This document shows positions 32,818 to 43,479 of a stretch of 64,000 nucleotides of DNA, in pieces; positions within the stretch are counted from its first letter, which is position 1; each line of letters opens with the position of its first letter. Where the stretch lies: positions 47,698,448 to 47,762,447 of the forward strand of contig NC_086383.1 of the NCBI RefSeq assembly GCF_036588685.1. Direction: 5' to 3'. The stretch comes from Mytilus trossulus. Lineage: Eukaryota; Mollusca; Bivalvia; Mytilida; Mytilidae. Made by a program: the position numbers and the translations under genes. Below the pieces are notes generated by a model. That model was not told where the DNA came from, made no database searches, and saw only the letters and a list, made by a program, of their open reading frames with translations.

Positions 32818-34116
32818 AGCTCACCTGGCCCAAAGGGCCAAGTGAGCTTTTCCCATCACTTGGCGTCTGGCGTCCGGCGTCGTCGTCGTCCGTCGTTGTT
32901 AGCTTTTACAAAAATCTTCTCCTCTGAAACTACTGGGCCAAATTAAACCAAAATTGGCCATAATCATCATTGGGGTGTCTAGTTTAAAAAATGTGTGGCG
33001 TGACCCGGTCAACCAACCAAGATAGTCGCCACGGCTAAAAATAGAACATAGGGGTCAAACGCAGTTTTTGGCTTATAACTCAAAAACCAAAGCATTTAGA
33101 ACAAATCTGACATGGGGTGTAATTGTTTATCAGGTCAAGATCTATATGCCCGGAAATTTTCAGACAAATCGGACAACCCTTTGGTGGGTTGCTGCCCCTG
33201 AATTTGTAATTTTAAGGAAATTTTGCTGTTTTTTGTTATTATCTTGAATATTATTAAAGATACAGATAAACTGTAAACAGCAATAATGTTCAGCAAAGTA
33301 AGATTTACAAATAAGTCAACATGACCAAAATGGTCAGTTTACCCCTTTAGGATTTATTGCCCTTTATAGTCAATTTTTAACCAGTTTTCGTAAATCTTAG
33401 TTATCTTTTACAAAAATCTTCTCCTCTGAAACTACTGGGCCAAACTTATCCAAACTTAGCAACAATTATCTTTTGGATATCTAGTTTAAAAATGTGTGGT
33501 GTGACCTGGTCAACTAACCAAGATGGCCACCACGGCTAAAAATAGAACATAGGGGTAAAAAGCAGTTTTTGGCTTATAACTCAAAAACCAAAGCATTTAG
33601 AGCAAATCTGACATAGGGTTAAATTGTTAACAGATCAATATCTATCTCCCCTGTCATTTTCAGATGAATCTGACAACCCGTTGTTGGGTTGCTGCCCGTG
33701 AATCGGTAATTTTAAGGAAATTTTGCTGTTTTTGGTTATTATCTTGAATATTATTATAGATAAAGATAAACTGTAAACAGCAATTATGTTCAGCAAAGTA
33801 AGATTTACAAATAAGTCAGCATGACCAAAATGGTCAATTGACCCCCTAAGGAGTTATTGTCCTTTACAGTCAATTTTTAACAATTTTCATAAAATTTGTA
33901 AATTTTTATTAACATTTTCCACTGATACTACTGGGCCAAGTTCATTATATATATAGATAGAGATAATTGTAAGCAGCAAGACTGTTTAGTAAAGTAAGAT
34001 TTACAAACACATCACCATCACCAAAACACAATTTTGTCAGGAATCCATCTGCTTCCTTGGTTTAATATTCAAATATACCAAGGTGAGCGACACATGCTCT
34101 TTAGAGCCTCTAGTTT
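32818..34116 (+). mobile_element. GCTCACCT...AGGTGAGC interspersed element, full-looking copy
   Basis: Begins 'agctcacctggcccaaaggg' with a GTC-rich stretch (ggcgtcgtcgtcgtccgtcg) and ends 'aggtgagcgacacatgctct' plus the hairpin 'ttagagcctcta'. The termini are inverted (GCTCACCT/AGGTGAGC). The interior is a ~500-bp module repeated about twice, each with 'cttctcctctgaaactactg' and 'ggcttataactcaaaaacca'. It has no coding capacity. The family is widespread in bivalve DNA; its class is not settled by what I can see. Confidence 0.75.
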
Positions 34117-34550
34117 AATGTCCATTTTGGTTATATAGCTCCTAATGTTTCTATTCATTCATACACCCCTGGCTTTCATTTTTTGTCGTTTTAGCGTTCC
34201 TTGTGAAGGTAAAGCTCTTCGGGCAGAGGAAAAAATGTGAACCTTACAATTAGCATGACTTTATCAGATACCAATACGAATATTGAAAAGCCAGGCTAAA
34301 AATAAAGCGTATGTACCGTTTTCTAAAATTTCTAATGGATTCATTTATAATGACCAAAAGTTAATTGTACAACTCCCTAGTCCAAGTTGACCTCAGATCT
34401 CGTTTTCACTGTATGTGTAGAGATTAGCACGTCAGGATTTTGTATTTTGAGTAAATAATTATTATACTGAGCGGACGACTGTTAATCAAAGAACCTGTTC
34501 TTTCTTTTCTTTTTATTTTTATAAAAGAAGCTGATTATTAGTGTTATTAT
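34117..34550. other. Spacer between repeats, nothing recognised
   Basis: AT-rich unique-looking sequence without supported features. Confidence 0.4.
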
Positions 34551-34554
34551 ATTT

Positions 34555-34975
34555 AAGTATATTCTATAGTTTTTGTTTAGGAACTAGCTGAAGTCCGCAT
34601 CTGGGTACGGGGTTCACTCACTGTGTAAAAAACCCCGAAATAACAAATGTAAAACAATTCAAACGAGAAAACTAACGGCCTAATTATTGTACATAAAACT
34701 GAACAAAATACAAATATGGTACACATCAACAAACGACAACCACTGACAAATACATACAGATGTGGCGGGGTTATAAATGTGAGCGGGATCCCAAACCCTT
34801 CCTTTATCTGCGACAGTAGTGTTACAGTAAAGAATTAGAACAAAGTATTAAACACAGGTGAAAAGTGCTTAACTCATCAAATGGATACATATAGAAATAC
34901 ATCTAACAGATTGGACGTGGCCGGGTACTTATACATCCCAACAACAAAAAGACACTAAGTACATATTTTTTGTTA
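34555..34975. repeat. Mussel-type interspersed repeat
   Basis: Contains 'gaactagctgaagtccgcat', 'cgagaaaactaacggcctaa', 'catcaacaaacgacaaccac' and 'gatgtggcggggttataaat'. I recognise this from Mytilus intergenic DNA; it is noncoding. Confidence 0.7.
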
Positions 34976-35028
34976 AATTATCCTATCCCATTATATCCTT
35001 GCGGGGCTATCATCCTTCACTTACTGTT

Positions 35029-35390
35029 GAGAGCCGTGGTGTAGTGGTTAGTGCATCGGATTACTAACACAAAGGTTCCTGGTTCGATTCCCGTTCGGGA
35101 TGAAAATTTCAGGAACTCAATTTTCGGCTCTCCCTTGACACCATTTGCGAGTATGGTCTTGAGGAAACGATGATAGTCCGTCGGAAGGGGACGATAAATG
35201 GCTGACCCGTGTTTAGAGAGAGACATATCTCTTGCACGTTAAAGACACCCTTGTAGATTTCGAAAAAGAGTAGGCTAATGCCGCTACAAGGCAGCACTCG
35301 CACCCGCAAAGTGGAAAGGGATTAATATAAGTTGCAAAACTTGTTTCCCAATCCACTATAAATAAATATGTTAAAACTAAAATTAAACTA
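35029..35390 (+). mobile_element. tRNA-derived SINE with target-site duplication
   Basis: Head gagagccgtggtgtagtgg with an A box at 35042-35054 and a B box (ggttcgattcc) at 35081-35091, then the same body and A-rich tail as the inverted copy at 27.77-28.12 kb. It is flanked by a perfect 10-bp direct repeat, acttactgtt, at 35019-35028 and 35391-35400. This marks it as an intact LINE-mobilised insertion. Confidence 0.88.
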
Positions 35391-35485
35391 ACTTACTGTT
35401 CAATCAAATTCAGATACCACTGTTGATATATATTTTGTTTTATTCTCGATAGTTAACTGTTTAAGTTCTACCCATCTCAAATGAA

Positions 35486-35685
35486 TGAATATCCTACTGA
35501 ACAGGGTGTTGTAGTAGCATTAGTGTATATCATATCAATGATGACCGATCTCTATCCGACTGAACAGGGTGTTGTTGTAGCATTAGTGTATATCATATCA
35601 ATGATGACCGATCTCTATCCGACTGAACAGGGTGTTGTAGTAGCATTAGTGTATATCATATAAATGATGACCGATCTGTATAATT
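35486..35685. repeat. 63-bp tandem repeat, three copies
   Basis: Three nearly identical copies containing 'ctgaacagggtgttgtagta' and 'gcattagtgtatatcatatc'. 63 is a multiple of three, so a frame stays open across it; there is no other sign of coding. Confidence 0.9.
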
Positions 35686-35703
35686 TGTTTTACCTCTGTC
35701 TAG

Positions 35704-35808
35704 ATAATGGTCCTGCTCGGAGTGATACTGCACTACGTCTATCTCCAACTGATGTTGCACTTGCTGAAAAAAATAACGAAGGAATACAAGAAAGTAAAGT
35801 AATTAGAG
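35704..35808 (+). CDS. Possible orphan coding exon, unrecognised
   Basis: 105 nt between 'cctctgtctag' and 'gtaatt', open in phase 1 to phase 1. It encodes DNGPARSDTALRLSPTDVAL followed by AEKNNEGIQESKVIR. The composition is unlike the AT-rich surroundings and looks protein-like. The phase would fit splicing to exon 2 of the CaaX gene at 44.93 kb, but that gene has its own start exon, and no partner exon is proven. It may also be chance. Confidence 0.25.
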
Positions 35809-35829
35809 GTAATTGCGATTCTTTTAGGC

Positions 35830-38370
35830 ATTTGATTACAGCAGATACAAGCGTTCCTCTTTTCGCAGATATATGGTCCGAGATTACAATTGTCGTCCCT
35901 TGATTTTCGTTATAGTCCCTAGTGTTGACAGGGGGTTACTGCCATTAATTTTCATACCCCTTCCAAATTTATTTCTCCATGTGTAATGCCTCAAATTGCA
36001 AGTAAGGGGGTGAAATTACACTGTAAAAAAATTTTGGTCCAAAATTTTAAAGGAAAGTAGTGATTTGGTCCAGCTGAAAAAGGTTAAAAATTAGCGCTTC
36101 GGAAGCTGTCAAAAGATTTCAAGACGCCCTAAACATAAAGTTGTCCATATTTTGAGTTAGAGCCGATGAAGTTTTCTATAATTTTGATATAATTTCTCCC
36201 AAAAGTAGTACAACACACTGTAAAAGTTTCTTTGAGAAAGCGCAGGTGGGATTTTTTTAATTTTTATTTATGTCTAAAAAGAAATGCACTACGAAATAAT
36301 TGTGGTCTCGGACCATATACTTGTAAATAACACCACTTGCAATTATATTCATATCTTCAACAATGCCTGCAGATATTGAGACAAAAATTCTCTCTAACTA
36401 TTCCAGATTTGTATTTGTACGAAAATACCATGAAGGTAACCAAACTGAACTTGTGGATAGTTGTCTCATTGGAAATTATACCAGATAAATTGGAAATTAT
36501 ATAAATTATATATACTACTCAGACTAAGCCAACGTTAAAAGTAATCGTTGTCTCGGGACAATGTTAGATTTGATATTGCTCTACTCAGGATATATTTCCT
36601 ATCAAAATAAATAAAATACAGGCGGAAATATTCCTATACTTTTTTTTAAAGGTTTCTTCTTTTATAGAGTGTTTTGTTTATTCACATTTTTTTAAGACAG
36701 CGCCTGTTCCGGTCAAGCTTGTCTTGCAGAACAGCCGTTGTACATCAGAGCAATCTCGGACTAGTATAAACAATTATTGTACAACACTGGCAATCGATAA
36801 CAGCCAATCAACGACATCAACACCAAGACAAGTCTGCGTTTGAGCGTTTGCATTAAAACGTGTTATAATGTACAATGAGACTAAATCCGCTGGATGTATC
36901 GTTCAAAGAGGAAGTATAAGATGATTTCAGGTCAAATGCTTAATTTTCCGTTGCTCGTCCATTCATTGTCATATATGAATAATAACAAGGTATATTATCT
37001 TGGACTGAAAAAGAATATTTTACTAGGTTCGTATTAAAAGTAATAAGTATTGGTCAAAAGAGAGACAACTACAGTAATACGTATGATATGTTGGGCTATG
37101 TTGATATATATACAAGGAATCGTAAATTAATAACATTATACATATTATTAAATAGATGGTTTACTTATTATTTTCTACTGATTTGTTTTTCGTATATATA
37201 ATATATATTTTATATAATCATTGTGTATTCTGTTCATTACGTTACAAGTATGACAATAAATATTTGATTATAAAGGGCGATCTTGCAACTGATGATACAG
37301 GCAAGAATCGATAATGGGGAGCTATTACATATTTTCATTATTATATTTGTCATACTATATGTATATAGGGTTAAAAATTCAATATTTTTTAATAATTTCA
37401 TGGTCTTGTGGGAGTAACATAAGTTAATCTTCCTGTCACACAAACCCTTAAATCATATGACATAAGACACCTATTGAACAAAAATTATATTTGATTCAGG
37501 TATATGCATATGAAGAGGGTTTAACTAGATTTTTTCAGATCTCGATCCTCTTTTTAAATCTAAATCAGATAGTGCACTTACAAAGCGTACTTAACCCATG
37601 ACACTGTAGATATGAATCATGCCATTCTACGCTTAATAACAATTGCTGTACCATGCACGTGTAGGTTTCAAATAGCAACACCATGAAAAATACATGATAC
37701 ATATGTGCACTCGTGATTATGAAATTGCTCACGATGAAGTTTGATCAATTATGATTGTTACTCCTCGAAAATACATTGTCAACCTTGGCTTGGCAATGTT
37801 TTCACGGGGTAGCAATCTACTCTATCAACCTCTCAGATGTATGCTATTTATATAATGGTGATATCTTTAATATAAGAATAAAGCCTAGCTGAAATTAATC
37901 CTATTTAATATATAATGGTGATATATTTAATATAAGAATATAGCCTAGCTGAAATTAAACATAAAACAAAATTAAACATTGGTCAATAGCAAGGATATAT
38001 GCCTCGGGTTTAAATATTCATAGGACATTACCAAATATTGTCTAACCTCTAAATTAATTCTTCTTGCATCATATGAGTACTAATCTTATTTTTCTCAATC
38101 AGGCAAAGAAAATGGAATAAAAACTCAGGAGGCATGACCGGTGGGAAAATAAGAAAACAATAGATTGAACTGGCTAATATTAATATTAATATTGACATGA
38201 CTAGAGGCGGGAATTAGCAGACGACAATTATGTATACATTTCATTTAATTCAATAACAAAACAAACAAAATAGCGTTTGTCGAAAATAAAACAGTATAAA
38301 AAGAGATTTAATATAAACGGACATAAATCAGGTGATTGAAACAGTTGGTTGGTCATTTTATTGCAATTCA
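35830..38370. other. AT-rich intergenic stretch with one short duplication
   Basis: Contains a ~60-bp direct duplication at 37.85-37.97 kb ('tatataatggtgatatcttt' and 'cctagctgaaatta') and an inverted-orientation scrap of the 'gttgtctcattgg' repeat near 36.45 kb. Otherwise nothing supported. Confidence 0.5.
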
Positions 38371-38378
38371 ATATTTCA

Positions 38379-38444
38379 TGGATACAGAGACGGAATACAC
38401 CAGTAACGTCGATACCTCACACAAATCAAAACCTGTTTTCAAGG
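38379..38444 (+). CDS. Possible first coding exon, unrecognised
   Basis: ATG followed by 21 codons (MDTETEYTSNVDTSHKSKPV, then FK) ending exactly at a good donor, AAG|gtaagg, in phase 0. I found no downstream phase-0 acceptor exon on this strand. If joined to 43.46 kb it would only form a short upstream reading frame. Recorded as tentative. Confidence 0.25.
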
Positions 38445-39109
38445 TAAGGAATTATGTGAATACAAATATCGTTTCGGAGATGTTTTACAGAAAAATGAAC
38501 ACTGGGTGACAAAATTTCCATGCAACTGTCGTTAAATGAACATTTATAGATTGACATGACACTGTGTGTAACATTAAAGATATATTTCATTTATAAAGTG
38601 TAAAATATTTGTTGATAATTAAAAAGTGGTCTAAGACATCGACTGATACCTATCTATTTTCATAGTAAATGCCTAACAATTTAGATTTTAAATGAATACC
38701 CCGTTGAACACAGGCACTCGGCTCAGAATATTCTGTTTCCTATATACCGTTATATAAAGGTGTATAGGATTATTTTTTTTCTGAGACGAGAGTCTGTGCC
38801 GTTGATAGTCTTATAAAAGGAGTTTCTTGTAATTATAGATAAGGAAAGTATTGCACCATTGCACACCTGCATGCCATACCTCTATACACATTGTTTTACA
38901 TTTATTACGAATATTTAACGTATTATTGACAAATAATATTTTATTAAGTGATTGTTAAGCAAGCTAGTTAACTTTTGAGTTTGTTGCCGTATTTTGGCAG
39001 ATTGTAACATTGGTAAACAATCAACACAGTATCAAGTATATAAAACATTCAATATTTTTGTATATGGGGTGGCATAGAACCAATGTGACCAATATAACGT
39101 GATACAAAT

Positions 39110-39194
39110 GTTATATTTCCTATTTTGCGAATTCGGAATTTCAAAATATATCTATAACGGTGAAATTCCGAATTCGCAAAATAGGAAATATAAC
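39110..39194. repeat. Perfect inverted repeat, 34-bp arms, 17-bp loop
   Basis: Left arm 39110-39143 and right arm 39161-39194 are exact reverse complements (core 'tattttgcgaattcggaatt'), separated by 17 bp. Transcription of either strand would give a 34-bp perfect hairpin. No repeat family or gene is recognised around it. Confidence 0.95.
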
Positions 39195-41135
39195 ACAAAG
39201 ATAAACATTACACAAAAACACACACAGTCCTTATCCTCATCCTTAATAACAAAATACAGAACACTAAGTACTGATTGGAGAGTACTCGCAGTCACCGAAT
39301 TCTAGTTCAAAGTCAATAACAACAAATAAAAAAAATATCATGTATTTAAGAATAAAATATCAATCAGTACATATCCAACATGCAATGGATTTAGTGTAAA
39401 AACGTCATGCATTACACGTAACAGTTTAGGGAAAAGAATGACCTTGTGTTACTTGTTTAAATTTACGACCAGATTGATATTGTTCCAGGCTGTATACTAT
39501 TAATCATCATTTACAAGTTGTGCAAAGCAAATGTCCAGATAACCCCAGGATTGATGCAATACACATCTGTACTGTTAACGATGAAATAGATAACCAAGGT
39601 CAAACTAATATACAAATTGCTGGAAGACTATAATGTTGTAAATGAATATGTCCAGCATACATATAAAGTGTATTCCTCCATCTGTCTAGCATCTGTCTAG
39701 CAGACTTTAAATCGAAGGTTTGTTTCAGAAGTTTATATTTTGTTTTAGTACCTGGTGAATCATTGTGACAAATTAAAAGTAGATATAACAACATGGTAAG
39801 GTTTGTATGCGCCTTAGTTTGGGTATAGACTCCCTTGCCTCTGTCTGAACCCTCTTGGACAACTAGTCTATGCGAATAACAACTGCTAATATTATGAATA
39901 CACAACTTAAAGAAAAGATATGAATTGAGTAATGTACTTTTCAAAAGCTATTTATTTATTTAAGAAATGTACAGAGAAATGTTTCCTAACCATATTTGTG
40001 TTGTAATAAGCTTGGTGCTGTTAGTTTGGTCCTGTTAGTTTTTTATATTTATGATATGATGTCATGCTTTTGTTGCATCGTATATTTTGTAATAATATGT
40101 ATTGCCTTACTAAGACTTTAACAAACGCCTTTTGAATTATTTGCCTTTAACAATAGGTATTGCACAAGGCCGTGTTTCCATTGATAAGTTATATAATCTT
40201 GATGTAGGAAAAATCTGTTAGTACAATGGCCGACACATGAGTTTGCGACTATTAAATTCAAGGCTTTGGTATTGCTGAAAGATGCTAAGTTTTCTCTTTA
40301 TAACTCGTTCGTAACAAGTCTAGAACGGACAATTTAGAAGTTGCCATACGGTGTGTATAATATTGCATGACCTGTTGATGCCTATTATAGTATACTTGGG
40401 TTGCTGTTTCCTTGAAAACAACCTCACAGTTCATTCATTCATTCATGATATTATATTCGTTTATTGACGTGTTCTTTGCATTTTCTCTGAATATTAACCA
40501 AAGTTACAATCACACAGCCAGAGCATACCATTCCGAAGATAGTAATTTTAAATGAGGAAATAATAATACAAAGATAAACATAAATATATGATGTATCCAA
40601 GGAATTATACATTTAATATGGTTATACACTATTATTCCCCAATTAACTTACACATACTGTATGTTAAATGTCAAACCATTTAACAGACGCCATTATAAAA
40701 CCGATTTTGTTATGGTGTCATAAGAAATGTTTCCTGGATTGAAACTTTACAGGACACTAGTGTTTTTCTATGTAAGGGATACGGTATGATATCGTTGTAA
40801 ACCGTGAGTTCGAAGTTAGTATAAGTAAAAGTTGGGATTGATCAATCTAGTAGTAGTTATACTGTATTGCTAAGGTGACTCTACTTCACACGAACGACGT
40901 TATAGGAGTCAACGAGTCACTGAGTTTCTCCTGGAAAAGTTCTTTTGTACATGTGTAACAAAAGAAAAGTGTACATTCATGAGAAAAGGTATGTTACCTT
41001 GAATATACCCCTTTTCATGTTTTCTACTGCATGGTCTTATTTTGAAAATGCGTTTACCTTACTTGTTACTCCTGTGCTAATACCCTCCCCCCCGCCCCCC
41101 AAAATAAATAAATAAAAAAAATAAAAAAATAAAAA
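39195..41135. other. Gene-poor stretch; one long unrecognised frame
   Basis: A 114-codon frame lies on the minus strand at 39944-39600 (includes VVQEGSDRGKGVYTQTKAH and FDLKSARQMLDRWRNTLYMY). It has no splice context I can confirm and I do not recognise it; it could be repeat-derived. 39.37-39.45 kb resembles the repeat at 20.1 kb. 41.08-41.14 kb is a C-rich then A/T-rich low-complexity run. Confidence 0.4.
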
Positions 41136-41415
41136 ATAACAAGAATGTGTCCAAAGTACACGGATGCCCCACTCGCACTATCATTTTCAGTGTTCCATAG
41201 ACCGTGAAATTGGGTAAATAATCTAATTTGGTATTAAAATTGGAAAGATCATGTCATAAGCAACATGTGTACTAAGTTTCAAGTTGATTGGACTTCAGCT
41301 TCATCAAAAACTACCTTGACCAAAAACTTTAACCTGAAGCGGGACAGACGGACGAACGGACGCACAGAGCAGAAAAAATAATGCCCCTCTACTATCGTAG
41401 GTGGGGCTTAAAAAA
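41136..41415 (+). repeat. Interspersed repeat ('gggacagacggacgaacgga' type)
   Basis: Contains 'gtccaaagtacacggatgcc', 'accttgaccaaaaactttaa' and 'gggacagacggacgaacgga', ending 'gtaggtggggc'. It resembles a repeat common in bivalve intergenic DNA; noncoding. Confidence 0.65.
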
Positions 41416-41449
41416 ATCACCCCTTAATAACACGATAACATACATAATA

Positions 41450-42112
41450 AAGTAAGTAAGTAAGTATGTAATTTTTTTTATTATAGTGACATGTGTAATC
41501 ACAGTTCAGTAAAGTACTAAAATACATTACATACACAATAAAATACATCCGACCCATTGGGTCTATACGTTACTTTCAAATCATAAAACGTAACTATTTT
41601 ATCACGGATTTCAAACAAAATAATGAAAAGTAAGATTAAGCTAAATTTAAACTAATTAATTAATAATGAAAAATTCATTAAAAAAAAGTTATTACAAGAT
41701 CGATTAAGTAAAATTTGAAGTTGAATGCATAATAAATTAATATTTATAAAAAAGAAACAGGAAATATTCAGATTGACCATGAAGTAACCTTATTACGTTT
41801 TCATATTACAGTCAATACTGTCAACTACATGATCATAATTGAAATTACAATATGCTGTTTATCAAATGGTTCATGTATACTAGTATAACACTACACGTCT
41901 ATGCCGGAACGCTTTCACTGTATACTTAGCCAGCTTTCTAGGATAGTTTGTCATCAAAAAGATAATTTTTTCATCGTTAGTCATATTTAGTACTTCATTG
42001 CCAGAAAATATATCATTTAAGGTATATTCTCTCAAGTCATTATATAAGGAACAGTGGAGAATAAAGTGACACTCACCCTCCATGGCATTGCTGTTACAAA
42101 ACTTACACATTA
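41450..42112 (-). mobile_element. LINE 3' end: C-terminal ORF2 fragment and tail
   Basis: The minus frame 42110-41880 encodes CKFCNSNAMEGECHFILHCS and continues to KLAKYTVKAFRHRR and a stop. The C-x2-C-x8-H-x4-C zinc-knuckle-like motif followed by a helical tail is typical of the end of non-LTR retrotransposon reverse-transcriptase proteins. Downstream on that strand lies a ~400-bp untranslated region ending in a tandem 'ttac/actt' tail at 41450-41465. The reverse transcriptase core is missing: a 5'-truncated insertion. Confidence 0.7.
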
Positions 42113-43460
42113 ATATTTATCCCCATCATACATTTTTGCATTCCCATATGAGTTTTGTTTAGAAGATTACATAAAGTATGATTTTATAGTAATATATTGA
42201 CTAAACTGCGAAGTGCAACATTAGAACTCAATATTGAAGTTGGTCGTTTTGACAATATTGTAAGAGAAAATCGTATATATATGTATATGCTGTCATATGA
42301 ATTGCATTGAAAATGAGTACCATTTTGTTTGAGTATGTCCTGCTTTTAGATCATTGAGGCTACAGTGTTTACCAAAATATTATTGTTCATGGCCAACTAA
42401 TAGAAAGCTGGTATTTCTTTTACAGGCTACCCAGGGTCTAACTAAAAAATTGTGAAAATTTTATAATGCGGCATGGAAGTTAAGATTACAAATTATCATT
42501 GCATAACAGTTGTAATTCTATGCGTATGAACTTATTATGTTGTTCTCTGTTTGTTTGCTGTCATTCATGATAGTAATTATTTTGCTACAGCATTTAACTT
42601 TTAAGTTTGACGAATGAATCATATTTGTTTAGGTATACTCTTTAGGTGTAATCAAAGTATGTCTGCCTTAACGTTTTCTTGGACAGGACTTAATATTTAA
42701 AAAAAGTTGTTATTAAAACAAATTACCCTCGAGTACAAAACTAATCCAAATTTGTTTTTTTGTTGAATTTTCAAAATATTGCACTTATTTTTTGTTTAGT
42801 AATTACAAAAACACATTTTCACGTAAGATAGTTCGAGGGTTTACAGTGTACATGTACATAAAAAATCAAAAAAAAAATCGTAGTTTTAGGGTGAAATACC
42901 CCTTTTTCCTGTCCCTAACACTTTTACAGCATTCGTTGTATTTCTTATTTTGAATCAATATACACAACGACATTTTAAAAATTTGAAAGTAAAACATATC
43001 AGACTCAACGAGTTGTCTCCAGTTAGTGATTGGCGACATTTTAAAGTATCAAATAAAATTAGGAGTTTTTAAGTCGTAAGTTTTGTCAACAAACACTATT
43101 ATACCGAGGACATACTGATGATATGAACCGTTAAACATTCGATCTGATATTCACTGAATGACATACAAATGGCCTTATCAGAAATGATTCACTAGATATT
43201 GAAATTAAAGTAATTTACTATAGAACGTGATGTGTATTTACAATGTACAATGGGAAAACGGTCACGTGTTATGAAAACTATTCAGTAATTTTAAAACCTT
43301 GTATTTTTATTACGACTTTTTAAACTTCTTAACACGTCAACAAAATCGTGTTCAATGATGGAAAACGAGTATACACGTAAAAAGTTATGTAAGAAACTTA
43401 AAAAATGTTATTGTGAATAGCATTAAATTTGCAAATAGATCTAAAGTTTTAACTATCAGA
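42113..43460. other. Upstream region of the CaaX-protein gene
   Basis: AT-rich; no repeat or promoter element that I can name. Confidence 0.4.
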
Positions 43461-43479
43461 ATGATAGACACGAAGAAAG
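43461..43479 (+). CDS. CaaX gene, first coding exon
   Basis: ATG, five codons and one base (MIDTKK|D), ending at AAAG|gtaaga. The phase-1 end matches exon 2. An acceptor-like 'ctatcag' lies one base before the ATG, so an untranslated upstream exon is possible. Confidence 0.6.

Noticed and set aside
39600-39944. 114-codon minus-strand frame as a gene
   Set aside because: No recognised domain, no confirmed splice context and an internal small duplication (atctgtctagc twice); kept only as a note.
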